A stretch of 42,566 nt of DNA from Beijerinckiaceae bacterium. Its GTDB lineage: Bacteria; Pseudomonadota; Alphaproteobacteria; Rhizobiales; Beijerinckiaceae. The stretch lies in the NCBI GenBank assembly GCA_947498445.1, contig CANMLK010000007.1, forward strand, positions 1 through 42,566, given 5' to 3'. The translations under genes were made by a program, and so were the position numbers. This document shows positions 26,741 through 35,279 of the stretch, piece after piece (the first letter of the stretch is position 1; every line of letters begins with the position of its first letter). Below the pieces are notes generated by a model that was not told the DNA's origin, did no database searches, and saw only the letters and a list, made by a program, of their open reading frames with translations.

Positions 26741-27343
26741 ACGACGACATCGAAGCATCCTGATTTCCTTTCGCTTTTCGCAGATGACGTGCGGCGGCGC
26801 ATGACCGAACGCGACTATGAGCGGGGCGAGTTACTGTTTCGGCGCGGCGACCCGCCAAAATACATATTCTGGATCGTCGCAGGAGAGGCGCGATTGGTTC
26901 GCCATTCGCCAGCGGGCATGGAGGTGGTCTTCCAGCGTTCGCGCGCAGGATTTCTTGCCGAGGCGAGCTTGGATCAACCAGCGTACCATTGCGATGGCGT
27001 AGCGGTGATGAAAACGCGCGTCCTGGCGATACCGATCGCAGATTTTCGCGCCGGTCTGTCAGTGGAAAAAATTCGAACAACGTGGCTGCTTCACATGAGC
27101 AACCAGCTTCGCCGGGTGAGGGCGCACGCCGAGCGATTGGCGCTTCGCAGCGCCCGTGATCGCATAATTCATTACATCGAATGCGAAGGCCGACACGGCG
27201 AACTCCTGCTGACGGAAACCCGCAAGAGCTGGGCATCGGAAATGGGCCTGACCCACGAGGCGCTCTACCGCGCGCTCCGCGTCATGGAGCAGTCGGGACT
27301 TGTCGCCATCTCGGGTCAGCGTATATCGCTTCTCCAAAAATGA
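26738..27343 (+). CDS. Crp/Fnr-family transcriptional regulator
   Basis: A 201-residue regulator: an N-terminal cyclic-nucleotide-binding-like beta domain (about 10-110, with GELLFRRGDPPKYIFWIVAGEARL near 29-52), a long dimer helix (about 115-140) and a C-terminal winged helix (about 140-201). It lacks the cysteine cluster of FNR (only two Cys, in YHCDG and IECEG), so it is not an [4Fe-4S] oxygen sensor of the FNR kind; the effector is unknown. The recognition helix LTHEALYRALRVM keeps the E-x(3)-R residues that read TGAT half-sites in FNR, matching the palindrome over its own start codon. No Shine-Dalgarno sequence precedes the ATG. It is probably autoregulated and controls the divergent cytochrome gene. 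Confidence 0.92.
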   Translation: MTTTSKHPDFLSLFADDVRRRMTERDYERGELLFRRGDPPKYIFWIVAGEARLVRHSPAGMEVVFQRSRAGFLAEASLDQPAYHCDGVAVMKTRVLAIPIADFRAGLSVEKIRTTWLLHMSNQLRRVRAHAERLALRSARDRIIHYIECEGRHGELLLTETRKSWASEMGLTHEALYRALRVMEQSGLVAISGQRISLLQK

Positions 27344-27344
27344 A

Positions 27345-27366
27345 AGAGGCGCCCGGAGGCGCCTCT
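27345..27366 (-). terminator. rne terminator (possibly bidirectional)
   Basis: A perfect 9-bp stem (AGAGGCGCC at 27345-27353, GGCGCCTCT at 27358-27366). On the minus strand it has a TCCG loop and is followed by TTCATTTTT, fitting termination of rne, whose stop is 21 bases away. On the plus strand it directly follows the regulator stop and may end that transcript too. Confidence 0.75.
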
Positions 27367-27387
27367 GACATGCTTGAACGGAGCGTC

Positions 27388-30300
27388 TCAGCCGCCGGTG
27401 ATCTGCGACTTGGCGCGCTGCCACCAGCCGCCCTTTTTCTCGCTGGGCGCAGGCGCTTCGGGAAGCGGTTCGACCTTCACGGGCTCCACCTTCACGGGCT
27501 CCACCTTCGCAGGCTCGACCATAACAGGTTCGCTGCGGACGGCTTCGACACGAGCAGGTTCAACCGGCGCCGGCTCGCGCTCGGGAGCGGGAGGCGTGTA
27601 AATTGGCGCCGAAACCGCTTCGGGCGCCGTCTCGGCCGGGGCGACGCGTGGAGTAAACTCCTCGACGCGCTGCGAAGATGCGGGCGCACGGTCATCATTC
27701 GAAGCAAACTTCGAACCCTGCTCACTGACAAAACTTGCTACAGCAGGCGCGTCGGGAGCAGCAGAAGCCTGGGGAGCAGCAGAAGCCTGGGGAGCAGCAG
27801 GACTTTCCATCGGCGCGGTATAGCCGGTCAGGTCAACAGGCTCGGGCCGCGCGTCAAATTCCGGGTCGCTGTAATCGGCTGTGCGAACCCATGAGCCCTG
27901 CGCAGAGCGGCCGCCCGGCTGGGCTGCCTGCTCGTCTTGCTCGGGGCGTTCACCCCGACGCCCGCCGCGACGCGACCGGCGCTTGCGGCGGCCGTTCCGG
28001 TCGCCCTCGACGTTCGCCTCGGCCAGCGTCGCGTCGCCTTCCTGTTCGGCCTCGAACTCGTCAACCTCGCCGTCGCCGACAATTGCATTGGCGATCGGGA
28101 AACTTCCGTCTGTGGGCAGCAGGGCGGCGAGCGAATCGTCCGATGGCTGGGGACCGTCGGCATCGATGCCGGACGGCTCACGCTCGCGCCCGCGCCGCCG
28201 ACGGCGGCGCTTGCGCTTGCGTCCGTTTTCGCCCTGCGCATCTCCGGCGCGATCTTCCTCGCCATCCTCATCCTCGTCGCCGTCAGCTTCCGCCTCGACT
28301 TCCGATTCAGCTTCAAGCTCCGGCTCGATGTCCTCGTCCTCGATTTCGGGAAGGGCCAGCGAGTCGACCTGAATGAGGCCAAGACGGGGAGGGGCGGCGG
28401 GCGGCGACGCAAGGTCGCCCCGCTCGAGCACGTGATAGACCGAGCCCTGCAACGTGTCGTCTGCAGAGATCACGAGGGTGACGCCGAAACGCTCCTCGAT
28501 CTCACGCAGATGCGCGCGCTTCTGGTTCAACATGTAGAGCGCCACGACGCTGCGCGTGCGCACGTTGAGATTGTATTGCGCGTTGCGAACCAGCGTGTCC
28601 TCAATGACGCGCAGGATGTGCAGCGAGAGCGAGGCGGTGGAGCGCACCGTGCCGGCGCCGCCGCAATGTGGGCACACGATGCTTGAGCCTTCCAGAACGC
28701 CTGTGCGCATCCGCTGGCGCGACATTTCGAGCAGGCCGAAATGCGATATGCGTCCAACCTGGATGCGCGCGCGATCATTCTTCAGCGCCTCTTTCAGGCG
28801 GCGTTCGACTGCGCGGTTGTTCTTGTTCTCCTCCATGTCGATGTAATCGACGACGATGAGACCCGCCAAATCGCGCAGGCGCAACTGGCGGGCCACCTCG
28901 TCCGAGGCCTCCAGATTGGTCCGCAGCGCGGTGTCCTCAATGTTGTGCTCACGAGTGGAGCGGCCCGAGTTCACGTCGATTGCGACAAGCGCCTCGGTCT
29001 GGTTGATGACGATATAGCCGCCGGACTTCAGCGTGACCTGAGCCGAGAACATCGCATCAAGCTGTGCTTCGACGCCCATGCGGGCGAACAGTGGCTGGTC
29101 TTCGCGCCAATGCTGGATCTTGCGGGCATGCGTTGGCATCAGCATGCGCATGTAGTCGCGCGCTTCCTTGAAGCCCTGATCACCGGCGACGACGATGTCG
29201 TCGATCTCCTCCGAGTAGAGATCGCGAACCGTTCGCTTGATCAGCGAGCCTTCCTCGTAAACGAGGGTGGGAGCTGTGGATTGCAGCGTGAGTTCGCGCA
29301 CCGATTCCCACATGCGCAGCAGGTGTTCGAAGTCGCGCCGCACTTCCTGCTTGCTGCGGGAAGCGCCGGCGGTGCGCAAGATCACGCCCATGCCTTCCGG
29401 CACGTCGAGAGCCTGCGCGATTTCCTTCATGCGGCGACGGTCGTCGCCATCCGTGATCTTGCGCGAAATGCCGCCGCCGCGCGCAGTGTTGGGCATCAGC
29501 ACCGAGTAGCGGCCCGCCAGCGACAGATATGTGGTGAGCGCAGCGCCCTTGTTGCCGCGCTCTTCCTTCACGACCTGCACGAGCAGGACCTGACGGCGGC
29601 GTATGACTTCCTGAATCTTGTACTGGCGACGCGAACGCGTTGCGCGAACGGGCATTTCTTCAACGTCGTCGCCGCCGATCTGCTCGACCTGGTCGTCTTC
29701 GGACTCTTCTTCGGAATCTTCGTCGTCGTCGTCGTCTTCGTCGTCAGAGGAATCTTCGTCGTCATCTTCGTCCGACTTGTCGGTCTTGCGTGCGTCGGCA
29801 TTATCATCGTCGGCATTCTGAATCTCGAACACCTCCTGAGATGCCACCTCAAAAACGGGCTGAGCGAGAGGCGCGGGGTCCGCAACAGCGACAGATTCGG
29901 GGGCGCCAAATTGGCTGGTCTCCGCCCCCTGAGTCGACGCGGCCTGTCCGTCCCCGCTCTGATCAGCGGAGGCAACAGACGTAATTTCGTTTATATCAGA
30001 GTAGTTTGTAGTAAATTCCTCAGGCCGCGCATCATCCGTCGCAGGCGTTGCCCCGTCTTCGGAATCAGCAGGCAGCGCAGGCGCCTCGGCACTGACGCTG
30101 TCGCCATTGCGGCTGCGACGCTCGCGACCATTACGGCTGCGGCGCTTGCGGCCTCCCTTGCGCTGGCGGGGCTCTTCGTCCTCGTCCTCGCTGTGCGCGC
30201 GTTGCTCTTCCTCGAGCAGCGCCTGACGATCCGCAACGGGGATCTGATAATAATCCGGGTGAATTTCCGAGAACGCGAGAAAACCATGACGGTTTCCGCC

Positions 30301-30483
30301 GTATTCCACGAACGCGGCCTGGAGCGAGGGCTCGACCCGCGTCACCTTCGCCAGATAGATATTACCGCGGAGCGGCTTCTTGCTTGCTGATTCGAAATCG
30401 AATTCGTCGATCCGATTACCGCGGAGCACCACCACCCGGGTCTCTTCCGGGTGAGATGCGTCGATGAGCATCTTGTTGGCCAT
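27388..30483 (-). CDS. rne: Ribonuclease E/G family endoribonuclease
   Basis: The main mRNA-decay and rRNA/tRNA-processing endonuclease, also the degradosome scaffold. The 1031-residue protein starts MANKMLIDASHPEETRVVVL and has an S1 RNA-binding domain (from about 38) split by a long charged insertion (about 90-283) with a nearly unbroken Asp/Glu run at about 225-275; such insertions are typical of alphaproteobacterial RNase E. The catalytic core is intact: D503 in AIDVNSGRST and D546 in VVDYIDMEENKNN match E. coli D303 and D346, and CPHC at 604-607 is the zinc link. The C-terminal third (about 730-1031) is disordered, with Arg-rich patches (RNA binding) and Pro/Ala/Val-Glu-Pro repeats. The last residues (KKGGWWQRAKSQITGG) form a Trp-rich tail seen in relatives. 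Confidence 0.97.
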   Translation of the reverse strand: MANKMLIDASHPEETRVVVLRGNRIDEFDFESASKKPLRGNIYLAKVTRVEPSLQAAFVEYGGNRHGFLAFSEIHPDYYQIPVADRQALLEEEQRAHSEDEDEEPRQRKGGRKRRSRNGRERRSRNGDSVSAEAPALPADSEDGATPATDDARPEEFTTNYSDINEITSVASADQSGDGQAASTQGAETSQFGAPESVAVADPAPLAQPVFEVASQEVFEIQNADDDNADARKTDKSDEDDDEDSSDDEDDDDDEDSEEESEDDQVEQIGGDDVEEMPVRATRSRRQYKIQEVIRRRQVLLVQVVKEERGNKGAALTTYLSLAGRYSVLMPNTARGGGISRKITDGDDRRRMKEIAQALDVPEGMGVILRTAGASRSKQEVRRDFEHLLRMWESVRELTLQSTAPTLVYEEGSLIKRTVRDLYSEEIDDIVVAGDQGFKEARDYMRMLMPTHARKIQHWREDQPLFARMGVEAQLDAMFSAQVTLKSGGYIVINQTEALVAIDVNSGRSTREHNIEDTALRTNLEASDEVARQLRLRDLAGLIVVDYIDMEENKNNRAVERRLKEALKNDRARIQVGRISHFGLLEMSRQRMRTGVLEGSSIVCPHCGGAGTVRSTASLSLHILRVIEDTLVRNAQYNLNVRTRSVVALYMLNQKRAHLREIEERFGVTLVISADDTLQGSVYHVLERGDLASPPAAPPRLGLIQVDSLALPEIEDEDIEPELEAESEVEAEADGDEDEDGEEDRAGDAQGENGRKRKRRRRRRGREREPSGIDADGPQPSDDSLAALLPTDGSFPIANAIVGDGEVDEFEAEQEGDATLAEANVEGDRNGRRKRRSRRGGRRGERPEQDEQAAQPGGRSAQGSWVRTADYSDPEFDARPEPVDLTGYTAPMESPAAPQASAAPQASAAPDAPAVASFVSEQGSKFASNDDRAPASSQRVEEFTPRVAPAETAPEAVSAPIYTPPAPEREPAPVEPARVEAVRSEPVMVEPAKVEPVKVEPVKVEPLPEAPAPSEKKGGWWQRAKSQITGG
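27476..27520. repeat. 15-bp tandem repeat inside the rne tail
   Basis: Two exact copies (27476-27490, 27491-27505) and one diverged copy (27506-27520) of TTCACGGGCTCCACC, encoding VEPVK-type repeats near the RNase E C-terminus. Confidence 0.9.
27755..27799. repeat. 18-bp tandem repeat inside the rne tail
   Basis: Two exact copies of GGAGCAGCAGAAGCCTGG (27755-27772, 27773-27790) plus a half copy, encoding an Ala-Pro-Gln-Ala-Ser-Ala repeat in the disordered region. In-frame, so length may vary between strains. Confidence 0.9.
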
Positions 30484-31218
30484 AGGGAGATTGAACTTTC
30501 TTTAGCGAGGCTTGCATCGCCGCCGCGCGGCCAGGCCGCGGGAAAAGCCTTGTCCCGCCGTGCTCGGACTGGCGGTCGGGCGAAGAAGCCTCTGGATGGG
30601 ATTGGGAAAAAGGCGAAGGAGCGCCGCCGGGACTGACCCGGCCAGCGGATATGAACCGCATACGAGAGCCGCCGCTGGCGGGCCCCGGACGGTTGTTAAA
30701 CTTGAAGAAAGAGCTCAGTCCCGCATCCGACGATAAAGCGTCCGGACGCTCGGCTATAAAGGCGACGAGGCCGGAGTTGCATCCATCAGACATGTTGCCG
30801 ACGCATACGCCTGTTGTTGGCGTGGGCCCCGGAGCGGGAAAATTCATTGCTTTCACACCTGCGCGTCGCCGCGCCTTGCGCGCCGCCAGCCTCGGCAGAG
30901 GTCAGCGGTCCATCCCGGAGCGAGCAGATGTCTTCTTCAAGAAGCTGCGGTCTTCGACGCGAACCCCGGTTTACGGGAGGCGCCTCATCCTGCTGCTTCC
31001 GTCGCTGGCGCGACGAAGTTGACGTCTCGTCCGGATTGGACCCTTACTTATTATGACGACAAGCCCCGGCATGCAAGTAACGCGGCCGTGTTGCCCAATG
31101 GCCACGCTTTCACGTAATCTCCGCCACGTGACTTACTGCGCGTTAACCATCACGGCCCTATCCATTATGTGAACCTGGGTTCTGCTGCGCCATTCGCCGG
31201 GCTTCGCTGGAGTTTTAT
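30484..31218. other. Divergent intergenic region rne / amidase
   Basis: A 735-base gap. Several short open frames here (for example 30651-31022 plus, 30416-30856 minus) have no convincing ribosome site or family resemblance. A possible minus-strand promoter is CATAAT (complement of 31050-31055) with TTGCAT (complement of 31071-31076), but the 15-bp spacing is short; it would give rne a leader of about 560 bases. No tRNA or terminator seen. GGAG at 31209-31212 serves the amidase. Confidence 0.45.
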
Positions 31219-32601
31219 ATGTCAGGCCGCCCAAGCGACCGACGATTTTCGAGAGGCTGCGGCGACAAAACGGCTCGCGATGGCCTCCTTGTCGGGGCCT
31301 TGGCGCTGACGGCTTTCTTTACGACAATCGACAGCGGATGCGCCAACGAGCCGGATCGGCCTGCCTTGAAGCCGTCAGTTGGCGGCGAATCGCCCCCCGC
31401 GGCGCTTCCGGTCGCGTCCGCAATTCGGATCGTCCGGTTTGGAGAAACGACCCGAATCGCTTTTGACGTCACCTCGCATCTGGATGTGCGCGCCTTCGTC
31501 ATGGCGGAGCCAGACCGGGTGATCGTGGATGTGCCGGAGACAATTTTCGCCATCGACTCGGAGGCCGGCCAGCGAAAGACGCCCGTTCGTGGAAAGAAGC
31601 CCGCGTCGGGCGACGCCGCGCCGTCAGGCCTCATCGGCTCTTACCGATTCGGAAAACTGGGGCCCGGTCGTTCACGCGTAGTCATCGATCTGGATCGCCC
31701 CGCGCGGATCGCCAAGGCGGAAACGGAAGTGTCCGAAGAGGGGCGCTTGCGCCTGCTGGTTGATCTTGTTCCCACCGACCGCGCGGCCTTCACCGCCGAC
31801 GCGGCCGATGCGGCGCGCGAGAACGCCGCGCCATCGGCCATGGGCGTCGCCATTGCGCAACCCTCCGCAACCACAAAGCCGGTGGTGGTGATTGATCCGG
31901 GCCACGGCGGGATCGACTCTGGCGCTCTGGCCAATGGGCGCGCGCCGGAGAAGGAAATCGTTTTCGAGTTTGCGCGGGCGCTTGAAGCCGTGCTCGTGCA
32001 AACAGGGCGGTATCAGGTCGTCATGACGCGGACCGAAGACGTCTTCGTGCCGCTCGGTCAACGCGTGCAAATCGCACGAACCGCCAACGCTCAGCTTTTG
32101 CTGTCCATTCATGCAGACACACTCAACGAGGGCGGCGTTTCGGGCGCCACTGTCTACACAGTCTCGGACAAGGCCTCCGACGCCCATGCCGCGCGTCTTG
32201 CCGAGAAAGAAAACTTCGCCGACAAGGTTGCGGGCGCCGATGGCGTGGAAGAGGGCGGCGGCGTCTCGGATATCCTGTTCGATCTGGCGCGTCGGGAGAC
32301 ACGGGCCTACAGCCACGTTTTCGCACGCACGCTTGTCAGCGTCTGGAAGGATGCGGCGCGTCTCAACAAGAATCCGATTCGTTCTGCGGGCTTCACCGTT
32401 TTAAAGGCGCCGGATGTTCCGTCGGCGCTTCTCGAATTGGGTTATCTTTCAAGTGAAAAGGATTCGGCGCTGTTGAGCGACCCTCAATGGCGCGCCAAAA
32501 CCGCAAAGGCGGTGGCGAATTCAATTGATCGCTTTTTCGCCATGCGTTCCCCAGGCAACACTGCTGAGGATAATGCAGGGGTTGCTTCAATCACGCCGTG
32601 A
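31219..32601 (+). CDS. N-acetylmuramoyl-L-alanine amidase (AmiC-like, AMIN + Amidase_3)
   Basis: Cleaves the peptide from peptidoglycan glycan during cell separation. The 460-residue protein has an N-terminal export segment (hydrophobic about 22-40), an AMIN domain (about 65-175; IRIVRFGETTRIAFDV, DRVIVDVPETIF) that localises amidases, a linker, and the catalytic Amidase_3 domain (about 215-445) beginning VVVIDPGHGGIDSGA with the zinc His; later LLSIHADTLNEG supplies another His, and PSALLELGYLSSEKD the catalytic Glu. This gene between rne and the PBP1A gene is a conserved order in alphaproteobacteria. GGAG precedes the ATG by six bases. An EnvC-type activator is expected elsewhere. Confidence 0.95.
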   Translation: MSGRPSDRRFSRGCGDKTARDGLLVGALALTAFFTTIDSGCANEPDRPALKPSVGGESPPAALPVASAIRIVRFGETTRIAFDVTSHLDVRAFVMAEPDRVIVDVPETIFAIDSEAGQRKTPVRGKKPASGDAAPSGLIGSYRFGKLGPGRSRVVIDLDRPARIAKAETEVSEEGRLRLLVDLVPTDRAAFTADAADAARENAAPSAMGVAIAQPSATTKPVVVIDPGHGGIDSGALANGRAPEKEIVFEFARALEAVLVQTGRYQVVMTRTEDVFVPLGQRVQIARTANAQLLLSIHADTLNEGGVSGATVYTVSDKASDAHAARLAEKENFADKVAGADGVEEGGGVSDILFDLARRETRAYSHVFARTLVSVWKDAARLNKNPIRSAGFTVLKAPDVPSALLELGYLSSEKDSALLSDPQWRAKTAKAVANSIDRFFAMRSPGNTAEDNAGVASITP

Positions 32602-32763
32602 TTTGAGCGTCTTGGCGGAGTTCGTGTTGGCGGCGCCGCTAAAACAACACAAAGAGCCTTCAGGGCTTGGTTGCAAGTTGCGGGGCTGACGAGTTCGTAG
32701 CATCGTGTTATCCGGGGTTTTCTGCACGCTGTATTAACCCGGCGTCTTCGAGGCAGAGATTAC

Positions 32764-35163
32764 ATGCGCCGTATCGGCAGATTTTTTGGATTTCTTTTCG
32801 CCACCGGCGCGATCCTGTTTGTGATCGCTGCGGCCGGGGTTGGCCTTGTCGTCTGGCATTACGAAAAAGACCTGCCGGATTATACGACCTTGCGCGACTA
32901 CGAGCCGCCGGTGATGAGCCGCGTCCATGCGGCCGACGGCACGCTGCTGGCCGAATATGCTCGCGAGCGGCGTTTGTTCCTTCCCGCCGCCGCCATCCCG
33001 CTAATGGTCAAGCAGGCCTTCTTGTCAGCGGAAGACAAGAACTTCTATTCGCACTCGGGCATCGACCCTGAGGGCATTCTGCGCGCTGTCATGATCATGG
33101 TGCGCGGCGACAAGCGTGTACAAGGCGCTTCAACGATCACCCAGCAGGTCGCAAAGAACTTCCTGCTGACCAACGAGCAGACCTTCGAGCGCAAGATTCG
33201 CGAAGCGCTGCTCGCCTTCCGCATCGAGGCCGCATATTCCAAGGACAAAATCCTCGAGCTGTACCTCAACCAGATATTTTTGGGCCTGAACAGCTATGGC
33301 GTCGCCGCCGCAGCGTTGAACTATTACGGCAAGTCGCTGCACGAGCTGACGATATCGGAGGCGGCGTATCTCGCCGCGTTGCCGAAGGCGCCCAGCACGC
33401 TCAATCCGTACCGCAATCGGGACGTTGCCCTAGCCCGCCGCAACTACGTCATCAACCGTATGGTGGACGACGGCCACATCAAGGCTGAGCAGGGTGACGC
33501 GGCCAAGCGCGAGGGGCTTGGCGTCAACCCGCGCGCCATCTCGCCCAACGCCTATGTGGCCGGATATTTCGCCGAGGAGGTCCGCCGCGAACTGCTCGAC
33601 CGCTATGGCGAAAAGAAGGTTTACGAGGGCGGCCTGTCGGTTCGCGCCACGCTTGATCCGCAAATGCAGGTCTGGGCGCGCAAGTCTCTCGTCGATGGGC
33701 TCGTTCGCTTTGACGAGGCGCAAGGTTTCAGAGGCGCGATCCGCGCCATTAACCTGATCGGGGATTGGGGACCGCCTTTGGCGGAAATTCCCGCGCTCGG
33801 CGACGTCCGTCCGTGGCAACTGGCTGTTGTCCTTGAGGTGAATGACACTGCGGCGCGCATCGGTTTGCAGCCGGCCAAGGAAGCTGGCGGCGAAGTGAGC
33901 CGCGAGCGCGTCACAGGCGTTTTGCCGGCCGAAGGCATTCGCTGGACCAATCGCAAAAGCCTGCGGCAGATCATGCAGCAGGGCGACGTCGTTTACGTCG
34001 AGCCGATTGAAGGAAAGCCGGGCAACTTCCGCCTTCGTCAGGTGCCTGAAGTGTCCGGCGCAATGGTCGCGATGGACCCGCACACAGGCCGCGTACTGGC
34101 CATGGTTGGCGGCTTCTCCTTCGATCAGTCGGAGTTTAATCGCGCAACGCAGGCATGGCGTCAGCCCGGGTCGTCCTTCAAACCCTTCGTCTATGCGACC
34201 GCGCTCGACAACGGCTACACGCCTTCGTCCATCGTGCTCGACGATCCGATTGAAATCGATCAGGGCAACGGCGAGATATGGCGGCCTGAGAACTACGACG
34301 GCAAACCGACTGGCCCGCGTACGTTGCGGTATGGTATCGAGAATTCGAAGAACCTGATGACTGTTCGCCTTGCGCGCGATGTTGGGATGCCGCTTGTCGC
34401 GGAATACACCAAGCGTTTCGGCGTGGTCGATGAGATGCCGGCATTGCTCGCCATGGCCCTCGGCGCAGGCGAGACGACGGTCCTGCGTATGACGGCGGCG
34501 TATTCGATGTTCGCCAATGGCGGGCGGCGCATTCGTCCGACGCTGATTGATCGCATTCAGGATCGCTGGGGCGCGACGATCTTTCGGCACGATCAGCGTA
34601 TCTGCCAGGGCTGCGAGGCCGAGAAATGGGCCAGCCAACCCGAGCCGCGCCTGATCGACAAGCGCGAGCAGGTGCTTGATCCGCTGACCGCCTACCAGAT
34701 GACGTCGATCATGGAAGGCGTCGTTCAACGCGGTACGGCGCAGGTTCTGAAATCCGTGGGCAAGCGCCTCGCGGGCAAGACCGGCACGACCAACGAAGCC
34801 AAGGACGTCTGGTTCGTGGGCTTTGCGCCAGACCTCGCCGTGGGCGTGTACATGGGTTACGACCGCCCGCGCTCACTGGGCAATTCGGCAACCTCCGGAC
34901 GTTACGCAGCGCCGATCTTCCGCGACTTCATGGTGCAGGCGCTCAAGGGCAAGCCCGACGTTCCCTTCCGCGTCCCGCCGGGAATCAAGCTTGTGTCCGT
35001 CGATCCCCGCTCTGGGACGCGCTCGTCTGACGGCGGCTCGATCCTTGAGGCGTTCAAGCCTGGCACCGGCCCGCCGGAAGGTTGGGGGGGCGACGGCGCG
35101 CGCACGAGCGGCGGCCCGGTCTCAGACCGCACAATCGGCTCAGGGACCGGCGGTCTTTACTGA
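32764..35163 (+). CDS. mrcA: Penicillin-binding protein 1A (bifunctional transglycosylase/transpeptidase)
   Basis: Polymerises glycan strands and cross-links peptides in the periplasm. The 799-residue class A PBP has a short cytoplasmic start, one membrane anchor (about 9-31), a GT51 glycosyltransferase domain (about 55-235) with catalytic Glu in SAEDKNFYSHSGID and the GASTITQQVAKN block, an OB-like linker region (about 325-420), and a transpeptidase domain with the SxxK serine in QPGSSFKPFVYA near 465-476 and KTGTTNEAKDVWF near 677-689. The Gly/Ser/Asp-rich C-terminal tail (about 740-799) is probably disordered. The order amidase, PBP1A, prfB is conserved in the group. Length is usual. Confidence 0.96.
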   Translation: MRRIGRFFGFLFATGAILFVIAAAGVGLVVWHYEKDLPDYTTLRDYEPPVMSRVHAADGTLLAEYARERRLFLPAAAIPLMVKQAFLSAEDKNFYSHSGIDPEGILRAVMIMVRGDKRVQGASTITQQVAKNFLLTNEQTFERKIREALLAFRIEAAYSKDKILELYLNQIFLGLNSYGVAAAALNYYGKSLHELTISEAAYLAALPKAPSTLNPYRNRDVALARRNYVINRMVDDGHIKAEQGDAAKREGLGVNPRAISPNAYVAGYFAEEVRRELLDRYGEKKVYEGGLSVRATLDPQMQVWARKSLVDGLVRFDEAQGFRGAIRAINLIGDWGPPLAEIPALGDVRPWQLAVVLEVNDTAARIGLQPAKEAGGEVSRERVTGVLPAEGIRWTNRKSLRQIMQQGDVVYVEPIEGKPGNFRLRQVPEVSGAMVAMDPHTGRVLAMVGGFSFDQSEFNRATQAWRQPGSSFKPFVYATALDNGYTPSSIVLDDPIEIDQGNGEIWRPENYDGKPTGPRTLRYGIENSKNLMTVRLARDVGMPLVAEYTKRFGVVDEMPALLAMALGAGETTVLRMTAAYSMFANGGRRIRPTLIDRIQDRWGATIFRHDQRICQGCEAEKWASQPEPRLIDKREQVLDPLTAYQMTSIMEGVVQRGTAQVLKSVGKRLAGKTGTTNEAKDVWFVGFAPDLAVGVYMGYDRPRSLGNSATSGRYAAPIFRDFMVQALKGKPDVPFRVPPGIKLVSVDPRSGTRSSDGGSILEAFKPGTGPPEGWGGDGARTSGGPVSDRTIGSGTGGLY

Positions 35164-35279
35164 CGATATCATCGGACGACGCGACGCCGCGTTCGTCGAA
35201 CGGGCCGTTTACACGTAGGCCACGCGCCTCTAAATAACGCACTGAACGCCATCTCTATCGATGAAAGAGCCGGAGCATC

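Noticed and set aside
27345-27366. Treating the hairpin after the Crp/Fnr gene as part of the repeat family at 11106-11697
   Set aside because: It is a single stem with unrelated sequence and a T-rich tail on the minus strand, so an ordinary terminator.
28741-30390. A 549-codon plus-strand open frame within rne
   Set aside because: Antisense to the RNase E catalytic core; low-complexity stretches mirror the acidic run of rne. No ribosome site or family match.
33430-34728. A 432-codon minus-strand open frame within the PBP1A gene
   Set aside because: Antisense shadow of a gene with intact catalytic motifs; Arg/His/Asp-rich with no domain.
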